Assembly: GCA_947388675.1 (NCBI GenBank) | Contig: CANDRW010000017.1 | Location: 1-38,638, forward strand | From: an uncultured Clostridium sp. | GTDB lineage: Bacteria; Bacillota; Clostridia; TANB77; CAG-508 | Reading direction: 5' to 3' | Length of the DNA: 38,638 nucleotides | In this document: piece after piece, positions 7,176 to 16,918 of the stretch | Numbering within the stretch: position 1 is the stretch's first letter | Layout: every line of letters begins with the position of its first letter | Notes under the pieces: generated by a model | Told to the model about the DNA's origin: nothing | Databases searched by the model: none | Seen by the model: the letters and a program-made list of their open reading frames with translations, nothing else | Translations under genes and position numbers: made by a program

Positions 7176-8672
7176 ATGGAAGAAAATAATAATCAAGAGC
7201 CAGAATTAGACTTAAACCATTTAATGGTAGTAAGAAGAGAAAAACTAGCCAAACTACAAGAAGAAGGCAAAGATCCATTTAAAATTATTAATTTTAATGT
7301 AACACATGATAGCAAACAAATTAAAGATAACTTTGAGGAATTAGAAAATAAAGATGTTACAATAGCTGGTAGAATTATGGCAAAACGTATCATGGGTAAG
7401 GCCTCTTTTTGTCATATTCAAGATGAAGAAGGGAAAATTCAAAGCTATATTAGTATTAATGAATTAGGAGAAGAAAGCTATAAACAATTTAAAGAAGATG
7501 ACATAGGAGATATAATTGGTATTACTGGTTTTGTATTTAAAACCAAAACAGGTGAAATTTCTATTCATGCAAAAGAAGTAACTTTACTTTCAAAATCTTT
7601 AAGACCATTGCCAGAGAAATTCCATGGATTAAAAGATACAGATTTACGTTATCGTCAAAGATATGTAGATTTAATTATGAATCCAGAAGTAAGAGAAACT
7701 TTTAAAAAGAGAACTGCAATTGTATCAGAGATTAGAAGAATTTTAGATGCAAAAGGGTATATGGAAGCAGAGACACCAATATTAAATACTATTCCAGGTG
7801 GAGCAAATGCACGTCCATTTATTACACATCATAATTCATTAGACTTAGATATGTACCTAAGAATTGCAACAGAGCTATATTTAAAAAGATTAATCGTAGG
7901 TGGATTTAACAAAGTATATGAAATTGGAAGAATTTTTAGAAATGAAGGAATGGATATTAAACACAATCCAGAATTTACGACTATTGAGTTATATGAAGCA
8001 TATACTGACCTAGAAGGTATGATGAATATTACAGAAGAGTTAATAGTAGAGTGTGCAAAAAAAGTAGCAGGAACGACTAAATTAACTTACCAAGGGGAAG
8101 AAATTGATTTAACACCTCCTTTTAGAAGAGTAACTATGATTGATGCTATCAAAGAAGTAACAGGGATAGACTTTAGTAATATTACAACAGACGAAGAAGC
8201 TCAAAAAGTAGCAAAAGAATTACATGTAGAATTAGATCCAATTAAGATTTCAAGGGGAGATATTATTGCACAAATTTTTGATGAAAAAGTAGAGGAAACA
8301 TTAAGACAACCAACTTTTCTTTATGAATACCCAATTGAAATTTCACCACTTGCTAAAAAAGATCCAGAAGATCCAACAATGACACAAAGATTTGAGTTAT
8401 TTATAGCTGGTAGAGAATATGCTAATGCTTTCTCAGAATTAAATGATCCAATTGACCAATATGAAAGATTTAGTAAACAAGTAGAAGCAAGAGAAGCAGG
8501 AGACGAAGAAGCCAACATGATGGATACAGATTTCGTAACAGCCTTAGAATATGGTATGCCACCAACAGGAGGAATGGGAATGGGAATTGACCGTTTAGTT
8601 ATGTTATTAACAGATTCAGCATCTATTAGAGATGTACTATTATTCCCAACAATGAAGCCACTTTCAGAGTAG
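7176..8672 (+). CDS. lysS: Lysine--tRNA ligase, class II
   Basis: Charges tRNA-Lys. AAAGGAG before the ATG at 7176 favours it over the track's ATG at 7155, giving 498 residues, a standard length. An OB-fold anticodon-binding domain ([20 protein letters not shown], about 60-145) precedes the class II catalytic core. Motif 2 is [15 protein letters not shown] and motif 3 is [15 protein letters not shown], with SIRDVLLFP and P-rich end typical of bacterial LysS. Preceded by its own promoter; the next gene follows after 73 bases without an obvious terminator. Confidence 0.97.
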   Translation: MEENNNQEPELDLNHLMVVRREKLAKLQEEGKDPFKIINFNVTHDSKQIKDNFEELENKDVTIAGRIMAKRIMGKASFCHIQDEEGKIQSYISINELGEESYKQFKEDDIGDIIGITGFVFKTKTGEISIHAKEVTLLSKSLRPLPEKFHGLKDTDLRYRQRYVDLIMNPEVRETFKKRTAIVSEIRRILDAKGYMEAETPILNTIPGGANARPFITHHNSLDLDMYLRIATELYLKRLIVGGFNKVYEIGRIFRNEGMDIKHNPEFTTIELYEAYTDLEGMMNITEELIVECAKKVAGTTKLTYQGEEIDLTPPFRRVTMIDAIKEVTGIDFSNITTDEEAQKVAKELHVELDPIKISRGDIIAQIFDEKVEETLRQPTFLYEYPIEISPLAKKDPEDPTMTQRFELFIAGREYANAFSELNDPIDQYERFSKQVEAREAGDEEANMMDTDFVTALEYGMPPTGGMGMGIDRLVMLLTDSASIRDVLLFPTMKPLSE

Positions 8673-8745
8673 GTAGTGTCATAAAGGTAGAAAGAAAAAA
8701 CGAAGTAATAAAGAGCTTTATAGTTAGTAAAAGTAGCAAAATAGT

Positions 8746-9321
8746 ATGAAGGATATTCTAATTTTTGGTGTACCAAGAGTTGGAAAAACGACACTATCAA
8801 AGTTACTGATAGAAGAACTAAGAGATTATCATATTTTTTCAATAGATGCTATTAGAAATGCATTTGGAGATATATTTCCTGAACTAGAAATTAATGATAA
8901 AGGTGGAAAAAATAATGAAATCATACTACCAAATTACGTATCTAGGTTACTATATTGGCAGCATGATGAGTTAAGAAATAAGCAGGGATACATTATAGAA
9001 GGATGTCAAGTATTGCCAGACAAGGTAAAAGAAGTATTTGATTTGGAAAATTCAATAGTTATTTATTTAGGTCATGGAACATTATGCCTAGAAGATATTT
9101 GGAAAAATATTAGAAAATATGACACGCCAGAAGAATATTCTTATAAAAGAGATGATGAGACTATGCTAAAGCAATGTAGAGAGTATTATGAAATAGAAAA
9201 AATGAATATTGCTAAGTGTAAAAAATATGGATTTATATATGTAGATACTTCTACTAATAGAAAAGAAGTATTAAGAAAACTAGTAAATCAAATAAAATCT
9301 ATAGTGGAAGAGTTTAATTAG
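8746..9321 (+). CDS. P-loop NTPase/kinase-like protein, paralogue of 11345
   Basis: 191 residues beginning with a Walker A motif directly after the start (IFGVPRVGKTTLSK), as in small nucleotide or shikimate-type kinases and zeta-toxin-like proteins. No lid or substrate motif points to a known family. The C-terminal part (KYDTPEEYSY...CREYYE...YVDTSTNR) closely matches the gene at 11345, so the two are paralogues. The ribosome site is weak (AGTAGCAAAATAGT before ATG). A terminator follows at once. The set 8746-11923 (P-loop, HD protein, MATE-like transporter, P-loop) looks like an accessory block between lysS and housekeeping genes. Function unknown; a small-molecule kinase is my best inference. 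Confidence 0.7.
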   Translation: MKDILIFGVPRVGKTTLSKLLIEELRDYHIFSIDAIRNAFGDIFPELEINDKGGKNNEIILPNYVSRLLYWQHDELRNKQGYIIEGCQVLPDKVKEVFDLENSIVIYLGHGTLCLEDIWKNIRKYDTPEEYSYKRDDETMLKQCREYYEIEKMNIAKCKKYGFIYVDTSTNRKEVLRKLVNQIKSIVEEFN

Positions 9322-9329
9322 GAAAGAGA

Positions 9330-9377
9330 TGTATCTCAAATGTTAGAGAAATTTAGCATTTGGAGATACATTTTTTT
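9330..9377 (+). terminator. Rho-independent terminator
   Basis: TGTATCTCAAATG pairs with CATTTGGAGATACA (one bulged base), followed by seven Ts. Ends the first P-loop gene. Confidence 0.9.
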
Positions 9378-9416
9378 ATTTTTATGATATAATCTGAAGG
9401 AAAAGGTGGGAAAACA

Positions 9417-10073
9417 ATGGAACAGAAAATAAAGAATTTATTACAATTTTATTTATTAGCCACAGAGTTGAAAAATAAAATCAGAAGTGGTTGGAAAGTA
9501 TGGAATATTGAAAGAGAACGAATAGAGAGTGTTGCAGAACATATTTATGGTGTTTGCATTTTAGCAATTTCTATTGATTCTCAGTTTGAGTTAGGTATTG
9601 ACTTATATAAAGTAGTAATGATGTTAGTATTACATGAAATAGAGGAAATTAGAATAGGTGATTTAACACCATTTGATAAACAAACAAAAGAAGAAAGAAG
9701 AACCTTAGGTAAACAAGCAGTGGAAGAAGTATTAAGTATACTAGATAAAAAAGTACAATATATAGAATTGATAGAAGAATTTGAAGAAATGCAAACTAAG
9801 GAGTCACTTTTTGCTAAAATGTGTGACAAGTTAGAAGCAGATATTCAAAGTAAGATATATTGTGAAGAAGGATGTATGGATATACAAAAAGCAGAAAATC
9901 AGTATCTGTTAAAAGATGCAAGAATTCAAAAGTTATTAGAAGAGGGTGCAAAGTCTATTTCAGATTTGTTTGTAGAAAATGATAGACCAATTTTTACAGA
10001 AAAAGTTTTTGAAAATATAGCAGATTATGTGAAAGAAAATGAATTGCTACAATTAAAAAATAGAAAATATTAA
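9417..10073 (+). CDS. HD-domain hydrolase, YfbR/HDDC2-like
   Basis: 218 residues of the HD_3 group that includes 5'-deoxynucleotidase YfbR. The N-terminus RSGWKVWNIERERIESVAEH has the family's R.GW...R.ES.AEH pattern with the first metal His. The central motif reads LHEIEEIRIGDLTPF, where the usual HD pair is HE, so a metal-ligand Asp is replaced by Glu. The later Asp in MCDKLEADIQ corresponds to the last ligand. Ribosome site AAGGTGG; a TATAAT at 9388-9393 is a likely -10. It sits between two P-loop paralogues, which suggests nucleotide or phosphate ester chemistry, but the substrate is not known. Confidence 0.78.
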   Translation: MEQKIKNLLQFYLLATELKNKIRSGWKVWNIERERIESVAEHIYGVCILAISIDSQFELGIDLYKVVMMLVLHEIEEIRIGDLTPFDKQTKEERRTLGKQAVEEVLSILDKKVQYIELIEEFEEMQTKESLFAKMCDKLEADIQSKIYCEEGCMDIQKAENQYLLKDARIQKLLEEGAKSISDLFVENDRPIFTEKVFENIADYVKENELLQLKNRKY

Positions 10074-10127
10074 AAAGAAAAATATTGAATTTTAAATAAA
10101 GTAAAACAAGGAGCAAAATGCAAAAAA

Positions 10128-11348
10128 ATGAATAGATTGTTAAGAGTTGGAATAGATACACTTTTTACATCCATTACTCCAATTTTAGGATGGTTTCTAT
10201 TAGGAATATTAGTAGACAAAAATTTGATTAATATATTTACTTTAATATATCCCATGCAATTCGTTATTAGTGCTATACAAAGTGTTTTTGGGACAGGCGC
10301 TAATATAAGTGCGATTAGAGACAAAAATAAATCGGCAGTATTTTCAGGAATATTTTGTGGAGCAACAATTGGATTTATTATATTAGGTGGTGTTATACTA
10401 AACATTGATAGTTATATTCAATTTATGAATATGGATATTACAATTTATAGAATATTTGCAATTTATGCAGTAGCCCAAATGTTTTTACAGTTATTATTAA
10501 ACTTATCTTTATATAAATTATATTATGAAAATAAGAACAAAATAGCAAATCAATATAGCTTAACTTTCAACTTGATTAATTTTTCTGCACTTATTCTTAT
10601 GAGTATCTTAACTAAAAGTCAAGTAGCTATTGCTAGCATTTCTTTTACTATTACTATGATTTTTACTTTTTGGATGATATGCCATATTGTAGAAAAAGAA
10701 AAGTTTAAAATTAATATATTGAATTGTATAAAATATGATTCAGCCTATTTATTTGCAGAGATTAGTATGTTTATTATCTATTTATTTGGATTTAAAAATT
10801 CTTTTAATTTTGGAGAAAAATATATTTTGGCAACTTCATTTGCTACACTTATCACAGATACACAATGGGACATTTCAGGAGCAATTAAAACAATTGCACA
10901 AATTGATATTGCTAAAAAAGAGTTCTCATATGAAGAACATATAAAAAATAGCAGAAAATTAGTGGGATTATTAATTTCATCTAGTCTTGTAATGGGAATA
11001 GTCCTATATCCAATTTACCAAGTAGATATAACAGCTACATTGATTATAGTAAGTGTGGAATTAATAACAATGTATTTATATCCTTCCTATTTAACAAGAC
11101 TTACTTATATTCAATTAGAGCATTCTGCAATCAAGGCAACTGTTCAAAAACAAATTGCTAATATTCTTAGAATAGTGTGTTCTTTTTTAGCAACACCATT
11201 TTGTACCTCAATTGGATTGACATTTTCAGCTATATACCAATTAATGTCAACACATTATATTATAAAGAAGAATGGAATTTATATGGAAATGAAGGAAGAA
11301 CAAGAAAAACGATTAATAAATAATGGAAAGGAAGTATGGGAACAATGA
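10128..11348 (+). CDS. Multidrug/polysaccharide (MATE/MOP-like) membrane protein
   Basis: 406 residues with about 11-12 hydrophobic segments and a short charged C-terminus. The start (RVGIDTLFTSITPILGWFLLG) and the GTGANISAIRDKNKS loop resemble the MATE/MOP flippase superfamily, so an efflux or lipid-linked flippase role is likely; it is shorter than the usual 440-460 residues. AAGGAG is 14 bases from this ATG but only four from an ATG at 10118, which opens a five-codon frame (MQKNE-stop) across an A7 run; with six As that ATG would be in frame. The gene ends in an ATGA overlap with the second P-loop gene, so the two are translationally coupled. Confidence 0.65.
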   Translation: MNRLLRVGIDTLFTSITPILGWFLLGILVDKNLINIFTLIYPMQFVISAIQSVFGTGANISAIRDKNKSAVFSGIFCGATIGFIILGGVILNIDSYIQFMNMDITIYRIFAIYAVAQMFLQLLLNLSLYKLYYENKNKIANQYSLTFNLINFSALILMSILTKSQVAIASISFTITMIFTFWMICHIVEKEKFKINILNCIKYDSAYLFAEISMFIIYLFGFKNSFNFGEKYILATSFATLITDTQWDISGAIKTIAQIDIAKKEFSYEEHIKNSRKLVGLLISSSLVMGIVLYPIYQVDITATLIIVSVELITMYLYPSYLTRLTYIQLEHSAIKATVQKQIANILRIVCSFLATPFCTSIGLTFSAIYQLMSTHYIIKKNGIYMEMKEEQEKRLINNGKEVWEQ

Positions 11349-11923
11349 AAAATATTTTAATTATGGGAATTGGTAGGGCAGGAAAAACAACGTTAAGTAA
11401 TATGGTAAAGGACAAATGGACTAGTTATAATTTATTACATAGTGATTCTTTAAAATGGGCTATTATTCGAGCACAAGATAAAGAGGCATATTATAGAGAA
11501 AATGTAGATATTCAAAAAGAATATGAACATGGAGAATTTTTTCAAAGGACTCTCTTAGAACAGTACAAGTCTCTTATCAAAAATGATAAAAAAGGTTATG
11601 GATATATTTTAGAAAGTGGACAGTTGCATCCTAAGATAGTTAGTGAAATGATAGACTTTAGTACAACCATTGTAATCTGTTTGGGATTGGGAGATTTGAC
11701 AGCAAAAGATATGGTAGAACAATGTATTCAATATGATACGGAGGAAAGCTGGACTTATAGATTACCTAAGGAATATTTACTAAAGCATGCACAAGATTGG
11801 TATCAATGTAATGAGACGCTAAAACAAGAATGTCCTAAGTATCATATTAGATATATAGATACTTCTAAAAATAGAGTAGAGAAACTTGAAGGAATTGTGA
11901 AAGAATTAGAAGAACTAATATAA
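11345..11923 (+). CDS. P-loop NTPase/kinase-like protein, second paralogue
   Basis: 192 residues from the ATG that overlaps the upstream stop (ATGA). The track's ATG at 11336 is three codons earlier, but MKNILIMGIGRAGKTTLS aligns with MKDILIFGVPRVGKTT of the gene at 8746, so 11345 is preferred. Walker A is intact. Shared blocks include the run YDTEESWTYRLPKEYLLKHA against YDTPEEYSYKRDDETMLKQC, and RYIDTSKNR against YVDTSTNR. Coupled to the membrane protein, so it may act on or with its cargo. No assigned function. Confidence 0.7.
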   Translation: MKNILIMGIGRAGKTTLSNMVKDKWTSYNLLHSDSLKWAIIRAQDKEAYYRENVDIQKEYEHGEFFQRTLLEQYKSLIKNDKKGYGYILESGQLHPKIVSEMIDFSTTIVICLGLGDLTAKDMVEQCIQYDTEESWTYRLPKEYLLKHAQDWYQCNETLKQECPKYHIRYIDTSKNRVEKLEGIVKELEELI

Positions 11924-11926
11924 ATC

Positions 11927-11955
11927 TTGAAAATTCTAGTATGATATGATATAGT
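11927..11955 (+). promoter_or_regulatory. Promoter for the site-2 protease gene
   Basis: TTGAAA and TATAGT with a 17-base spacer, right after the second P-loop gene and 67 bases before the next start. Confidence 0.65.
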
Positions 11956-12022
11956 ATGTGTGCAATAGAAATTCCAAAAAATGGAATAGAAATAAGGGGA
12001 ACTATAAAAAGAAAGGTAAGAA

Positions 12023-12754
12023 ATGATGTATTTTGATAACAGATATTTATATATTTTTTTAGTAATTATTGTTGCTATGAATTTAGCAGGTGGAGGATTT
12101 GATTTATTAAGTTTATTACTAACTATACCAGGTGTTCTAATCGCTATTACTTTTCATGAGTTTGCACATGGATTTGCAGCTGATAGATTAGGGGATGATA
12201 CACCAAGAAATCAAGGAAGACTAAGCTTAAATCCTTTGTCACACTTAGATCCTATAGGTGTTGTCATGCTAATATTTGCACATATTGGATGGGGAAAGCC
12301 AGTTCAAATTAATCCTAACAACTTTAATAGGAAAATATCAGCACGTACAGGAGAAGCAATAGTATCATTTGCAGGACCTTTAATGAACTTCATTTTAGCA
12401 TTTGTATTTGCCATTATTTTCTATGCACTTCAAACTCTTGCTACTAGTTTTGCACTTACTACACAAGCAGGGATAATTATTATGACTATGATACAATGCA
12501 CAGTGCTAGTAAATGTAGGATTAGGGGTATTTAATTTAATACCATTACCACCATTAGATGGTTCTAAAATATTAATGGCATTTTTACCATATAACGCAAA
12601 AAGATGGTTTGAAGACCATACACAGTTATTCTATATTATCTTTTTAGTAATTTGGATAACACCAATTTCAGGAATGATTATTTCACCAGTAATCGAAGCG
12701 ATAACAGGTGGAATTGATGGAATAGTAAGCAGTTTATTTGGATTATTTGGTTAG
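12023..12754 (+). CDS. Site-2 protease family metalloprotease (M50)
   Basis: 243-residue intramembrane zinc protease of the compact YwhC/Rip type. HEFAH (about residue 48) in ITFHEFAHGFAADRLGD is the HExxH site; NLIPLPPLDGSKIL near residue 175 is the LDG motif with the third ligand Asp. About six membrane segments are visible and there is no PDZ domain. The first ATG of an ATGATG pair follows GAAAGGTAA. Likely cleaves membrane-embedded substrates; target unknown. It precedes tsaD by 57 bases and may share a transcript with it. Confidence 0.9.
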   Translation: MMYFDNRYLYIFLVIIVAMNLAGGGFDLLSLLLTIPGVLIAITFHEFAHGFAADRLGDDTPRNQGRLSLNPLSHLDPIGVVMLIFAHIGWGKPVQINPNNFNRKISARTGEAIVSFAGPLMNFILAFVFAIIFYALQTLATSFALTTQAGIIIMTMIQCTVLVNVGLGVFNLIPLPPLDGSKILMAFLPYNAKRWFEDHTQLFYIIFLVIWITPISGMIISPVIEAITGGIDGIVSSLFGLFG

Positions 12755-12811
12755 TGTCAGTTTTGGGGATACACCTTGAATGTGAGAAAAGGAGAAATAT
12801 AAAAAGTAAGA

Positions 12812-13801
12812 ATGAAAGAAGATACATATATATTAGGAATTGAATCAAGTTGTGATGAGACTTCAGCTTCTATTGTTAAAAATGGAAGAGAAGTTCTTTC
12901 TAATGTCATCAATTCACAAATAAAAATACATGAACAATTTGGAGGAGTAGTGCCAGAAATAGCTTCTAGAAATCATATTGAGGCTATTTCAAATGTAGTA
13001 AGTACTGCTTTAAAAGAAGCCAATATAGAAATGGATAGAATTGATGGAATTGCATGCACTTATGGACCAGGATTAGTAGGTGCTTTATTAGTAGGGGTTT
13101 CATATAGCAAAGCATTGAGCTATGCATTAAATAAACCTTTGATAGGAACAAACCATATTCATGGGCATATTGCAGCAAACTATATTACACATCCTGAATT
13201 AGAACCACCATTTTTATGTTTAATTATTTCAGGTGGACATACTCATTTAGTACATATCAAGAGTTATACAGAATTTGAAATATTAGGAAAAACAAGAGAT
13301 GATGCGGTAGGAGAAGCTTTTGACAAAGTGGCTAGAGTAATAGGGCTTGGATATCCTGGGGGACCCAAAGTGGATAAATTAGCGAAAGAAGGAAAGTCAA
13401 CTATAGAACTTCCTAAAACACATTTTGATAATTTAGATTTTAGTTTTAGTGGAATAAAGACTGCAGTTATCAATTTACATCACAAAGCCCCAGAACTAAA
13501 TAAAGCAGACTTGTGTAGCAGTTTTGAGAAAGTGATAACAGAAGAATTAATAGAAAATACCTTAAAAGCAGCTAAACAGTTAAAGATTAAAAAGATTGCT
13601 CTTGCAGGAGGCGTATCAGCAAATTCTTATATGAGAGAACAATTCATTAATCTAGAAAAACAAGGATACCAGATTTTTTATCCAGAACCTATTTTATGTA
13701 CAGACAATGCAGCAATGATAGCTTCAGCAGGATATTATCAATACCTAGCAGGTACAAGATCAGACTTAAGCTTAAATGCAGTACCTAATTTAAGTCTTTA
13801 A
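12812..13801 (+). CDS. tsaD: tRNA N6-threonylcarbamoyladenosine transferase subunit
   Basis: Transfers threonylcarbamoyl to A37 of ANN-decoding tRNAs, with TsaB and TsaE (not in this window). 329 residues of the ASKHA fold: [15 protein letters not shown] at the start, the metal-binding HIHGH (about 108-112), SGGHTHLV and the late [12 protein letters not shown] and TDNAAMIA motifs. Length is normal. AAAAGGAG lies 18 bases ahead of the ATG. Followed by a long palindrome. Confidence 0.96.
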   Translation: MKEDTYILGIESSCDETSASIVKNGREVLSNVINSQIKIHEQFGGVVPEIASRNHIEAISNVVSTALKEANIEMDRIDGIACTYGPGLVGALLVGVSYSKALSYALNKPLIGTNHIHGHIAANYITHPELEPPFLCLIISGGHTHLVHIKSYTEFEILGKTRDDAVGEAFDKVARVIGLGYPGGPKVDKLAKEGKSTIELPKTHFDNLDFSFSGIKTAVINLHHKAPELNKADLCSSFEKVITEELIENTLKAAKQLKIKKIALAGGVSANSYMREQFINLEKQGYQIFYPEPILCTDNAAMIASAGYYQYLAGTRSDLSLNAVPNLSL

Positions 13802-13811
13802 TATTCAGTTC

Positions 13812-13951
13812 CATTAGTTAAGATATTATTACACTTGTTCTTGCTGTCCGTTGCTTTCATATGCGAAAACGCAAATCAAAGAAAGCAACGGAAGGCGCTC
13901 GACAATGTCTCGCCTTGCGCGAACTACGTTCTCATAATATCTTAACTAATG
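13812..13951 (+). repeat. Family B structured palindrome after tsaD
   Basis: Outer arms CATTAGTTAAGATATTAT and ATAATATCTTAACTAATG pair perfectly over 18 bases. Inside, CCGTTGCTTTC pairs with GAAAGCAACGG (11 bases, enclosing TGCGaaaaCGCA), followed by AAGGCG...CGCCTT. The core ACTTGTTCTTGCTG and GCGCGAACTACG match the copies at 5789 and 23408, with GTTC/GAAC in the position of GACC/GGTC and GTCC/GGAC. It begins 11 bases after the stop of tsaD. Confidence 0.7.
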
Positions 13952-13976
13952 AAACAAGAAAAGAAAGAGAGAAAAC

Positions 13977-14684
13977 ATGGCAATATATGTAATAGCAGAC
14001 TTGCACCTTGCCTTTAGTGAAGATAAGCCAATGAACATATTTGGCGAAAATTGGGAAGGGCATACTGAAAAGATAAAGGAGAATTGGATAGCAAAAGTGA
14101 AGCCAGAAGATACAGTTGTATTGCCGGGCGATTTTTCGTGGGCAATGTATTTAGAAAATACTTATCAGGATTTTGCTTATCTAAATGCACTTCCAGGAAA
14201 AAAGTTATTGTTAAAAGGAAATCATGATTATTGGTGGACAACAGTAACCAATATGAAAAAGTACTTAACCGAGAACAAATTTGAAAATATTGATTTCATC
14301 TATAATAATAGCCATTTGGTAGAAAATAAGATTTTAACAGGTACTAGGGGTTGGAATTTAGCGGATACAGAAAATAGCAGTAAGATGATGAATCGAGAAA
14401 GCATTAGATTAAAATTAGCAATTGAAGATGGTATTCAAAAATATGGAGAAGATAAAGAAATTATCGTATTTATGCACTATCCGCCAGTTACGCCTAATAG
14501 TATTTATAATCACCAATGTATGGACTTTGTCAACATTATGAAAGAGTACAAAATTAAAAGATGCTATTATGGGCACTTACATGGAAAGTCCCATCAAGAT
14601 GCCATAGAAGGAGAATATGAAGGCATTATATTTAAGTTAGTTAGTAGTGATTATTTGAATTTTGATTTGATAAAAATAGATTAA
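13977..14684 (+). CDS. Calcineurin-like metallophosphoesterase
   Basis: 235-residue cytoplasmic phosphoesterase. All five metal-site blocks are present: IADLHLAF (D-x-H), LPGDFSW (GD), LKGNHDYWW (GNHD), MHYPP (H) and YGHLHGKSH (GHxH). The sequence resembles the stand-alone predicted phosphohydrolases common in clostridia. AAAGAGAGAAAAC precedes the ATG. Substrate unknown. Confidence 0.88.
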   Translation: MAIYVIADLHLAFSEDKPMNIFGENWEGHTEKIKENWIAKVKPEDTVVLPGDFSWAMYLENTYQDFAYLNALPGKKLLLKGNHDYWWTTVTNMKKYLTENKFENIDFIYNNSHLVENKILTGTRGWNLADTENSSKMMNRESIRLKLAIEDGIQKYGEDKEIIVFMHYPPVTPNSIYNHQCMDFVNIMKEYKIKRCYYGHLHGKSHQDAIEGEYEGIIFKLVSSDYLNFDLIKID

Positions 14685-14717
14685 CATAAGTTTAGTAAAA
14701 TACAATAGCGATAGGGC

Positions 14718-14745
14718 TTGCATTTTACGGAAAATGTGATATAAT
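14718..14745 (+). promoter_or_regulatory. Promoter for tig
   Basis: TTGCAT and TATAAT with a 16-base spacer, 36 bases before the trigger factor ATG. Confidence 0.7.
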
Positions 14746-14781
14746 GAACAAGCGAATTAATTTTGAAAGGAAGATTAAATA

Positions 14782-16068
14782 ATGAGTGTAAAAGTAGAAA
14801 ACACAGAAAACAAAAATGAAGTAAAATTAAGTTTCACAATAGAAGCAGCAAAATTTGATGAAGCAATGAAGAAAGTATATGTTAAAACAGCAAAATACTT
14901 TACTATTCCAGGCTTCAGAAAAGGAAAAGCACCAATGCAAATGGTAGAAAAACACTATGGTAGTGAGATTTTCTATGAAGATACATTTAATGAATTAGTA
15001 CCAGAAATTTATGATGCAGCAATTAAAGAAAATAATATAGCAGCAGTAAGCCGTCCTAACATTGATATTACTCAAATTGGCAAAGGACAAGATTTAGTGT
15101 TCACAGCAGTTGTACAAACTAAACCAGAAGTAAAATTAGGAAAATATAAAGGAATAGAATTACCAAAAGTTGAGTATAATGTGTCTGATAAAGATGTAGA
15201 ACATGAATTAGGACATATGGCAGAGCATAATGCAAGATTAGTATCTATTGAAGACAGACCAGTAGAAAAAGGTGATATCGCAGTTATCGATTTTGAAGGT
15301 TTCTTAGATGGAAAGCCATTTGAAGGTGGAAAGGCTGAAAAACACGAATTAGAAATTGGAAGCAATACTTTTATTCCAGGATTTGAAGACCAAGTGATTG
15401 GTATGAAAATTGACGAAGAAAAAGACTTGAATGTAACTTTCCCAGAAGACTACTTCTCAAAAGATTTAGCAGGAAAGCCAGTTGTATTTAAAGTAAAAGT
15501 TCATGAAATTAAGCATAAAGAACTTCCAAAAATGGATGATGAATTTGCAAAAGATGTTAGTGAATTCGACACACTTGCTGATTTAAAGAATAGTATTAAA
15601 GAGAAAATTCAAAAAGAAAATGACGACAAAGCAAAATATGAAACAGAAGACAATGCTATCAAAGCTGTTTGTGATGGAGTAGAATTAGAAATTCCATCAG
15701 GAATGATTGAAACAGAAGTAGATAACATGGTAAAAGATGTAGAACAAAGATTACAATATCAAGGCTTAACATTAGAACAATATTATGCTTTATCAGGAAA
15801 ACCAGAAGCTGTTATGAGAGATGAAATGAAAGAAACAGCTGAAAAAAATGTAAAATCAAGATTAGTCATAGAAGCAATTATCAAAGCAGAAGATATTAAG
15901 CCAGAAGATAAAGAAGTAGAAGAAAAATTAAAAGAAATGGCTAAAAACTATCAAAAGACAGAAGAAGAGATGCTTCAAAATACATATTTGAAAGATTACA
16001 TTACAGAAAATATGAAAGTAGAAAAAGCAATTCAATTTGTTATTGATAATGCTAAATTCAAAAAATAA
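14782..16068 (+). CDS. tig: Trigger factor (ribosome-associated chaperone, PPIase)
   Basis: 428 residues, standard length. The N-terminal ribosome-binding domain holds the signature PGFRKGKAPMQ (about residues 42-52). The FKBP-type prolyl isomerase domain follows (DIAVIDFEGFLDGKPFEGG, FIPGFEDQVIGM, about 160-245), then the helical chaperone arms. It meets nascent chains at the ribosome exit. It heads the conserved tig-clpP-clpX order. Confidence 0.97.
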   Translation: MSVKVENTENKNEVKLSFTIEAAKFDEAMKKVYVKTAKYFTIPGFRKGKAPMQMVEKHYGSEIFYEDTFNELVPEIYDAAIKENNIAAVSRPNIDITQIGKGQDLVFTAVVQTKPEVKLGKYKGIELPKVEYNVSDKDVEHELGHMAEHNARLVSIEDRPVEKGDIAVIDFEGFLDGKPFEGGKAEKHELEIGSNTFIPGFEDQVIGMKIDEEKDLNVTFPEDYFSKDLAGKPVVFKVKVHEIKHKELPKMDDEFAKDVSEFDTLADLKNSIKEKIQKENDDKAKYETEDNAIKAVCDGVELEIPSGMIETEVDNMVKDVEQRLQYQGLTLEQYYALSGKPEAVMRDEMKETAEKNVKSRLVIEAIIKAEDIKPEDKEVEEKLKEMAKNYQKTEEEMLQNTYLKDYITENMKVEKAIQFVIDNAKFKK

Positions 16069-16169
16069 AAAGTAAATTCCTATGACAAGTACATAAAAAT
16101 TAGCAATAATTCACAAGAAAAAATGCTAATAACATCAATAATTATTAGTAAGAAAGGGTGGTCAAATAA

Positions 16170-16775
16170 ATGAAAGAACAAAACAGTTTAGTACCTTATG
16201 TTATTGAACAAACAGCAAAGGGAGAAAGATCTTATGATATTTTCTCAAGACTTTTAAAAGACAGAATTATATTCTTAGGAGAGGATGTTAACCAGACTTC
16301 AGCAAGTTTAGTTATTGCACAATTACTATTCCTAGAGTCAGAAGACCCAGATAAAGAAATTCACTTATACATTAATAGCCCAGGTGGTTCTATTACAGAT
16401 GGAATGGGAATTGTAGATACCATGAACTATATTAAATGCCCAGTTTCTACTATTTGTATTGGTATGGCAGCTAGCATGGGAGCAGTATTGTTAGCAGCAG
16501 GCGAAAAAGGAAAAAGATATGCTACACCTAATGCAGAGATTTTAATTCATCAACCATTAATCGGTGGTGGAGGATTATCTGGTCAAACAACAGAAATCAA
16601 AATCCATGCAGACCATATGGTAAGAACAAGGGAAAAATTAAATAAGTTCTTAAGTGATAGAACAGGTCAATCATTAGAAACAATTGAAAGAGATACAGAA
16701 AGAGATAATTATATGACAGCAGAAGAAGCACTAAAATATGGACTTATTGATGGCATAATGGAAAAAAGAAACTAA
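16170..16775 (+). CDS. clpP: ATP-dependent Clp protease proteolytic subunit
   Basis: 201-residue serine protease that forms the double heptamer degrading chamber fed by ClpX. Catalytic Ser102 lies in GMAASMGAV, His127 in [10 protein letters not shown] and the Asp in the ERDTERDNY block. The start [20 protein letters not shown] is typical. AAAGGGTGG precedes the ATG; GGTCAAA right there is only a half CtsR-like site, so no CtsR control is claimed. Confidence 0.97.
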   Translation: MKEQNSLVPYVIEQTAKGERSYDIFSRLLKDRIIFLGEDVNQTSASLVIAQLLFLESEDPDKEIHLYINSPGGSITDGMGIVDTMNYIKCPVSTICIGMAASMGAVLLAAGEKGKRYATPNAEILIHQPLIGGGGLSGQTTEIKIHADHMVRTREKLNKFLSDRTGQSLETIERDTERDNYMTAEEALKYGLIDGIMEKRN

Positions 16776-16897
16776 ATTTTAAAAATAATCAGCATCTTGC
16801 GTCGTTGAAAATCATTTTAAAGCAGTCACATACAAAAGTATGCTCCTTGGCTTTAAAATGATTTTCGCCTAGCAATATACTAATTCTTTTTAAAATT
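16775..16897 (+). repeat. Nested palindrome between clpP and clpX
   Basis: Outer arms AATTTTAAAAA and TTTTTAAAATT enclose GAAAATCATTTTAAAGC paired with GCTTTAAAATGATTTTC (17 of 17), whose loop holds CATACaaaaGTATG. It starts at the last base of the clpP stop codon. The architecture resembles family B (arms specific to the locus), but I see little sequence identity with its core. It may protect or process the clpP end of a clpP-clpX transcript. Confidence 0.65.
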
Positions 16898-16918
16898 AAA
16901 GTGAAGGAGTTAAATTTT

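Noticed and set aside
8321-8842. 173-residue minus-strand ORF
   Set aside because: Spans the lysS end and the P-loop start; both plus-strand genes have strong motifs, so it is a shadow frame.
16140-16180. CtsR operator before clpP
   Set aside because: Only one GGTCAAA half-site is present; the tandem second half needed for CtsR binding is missing.
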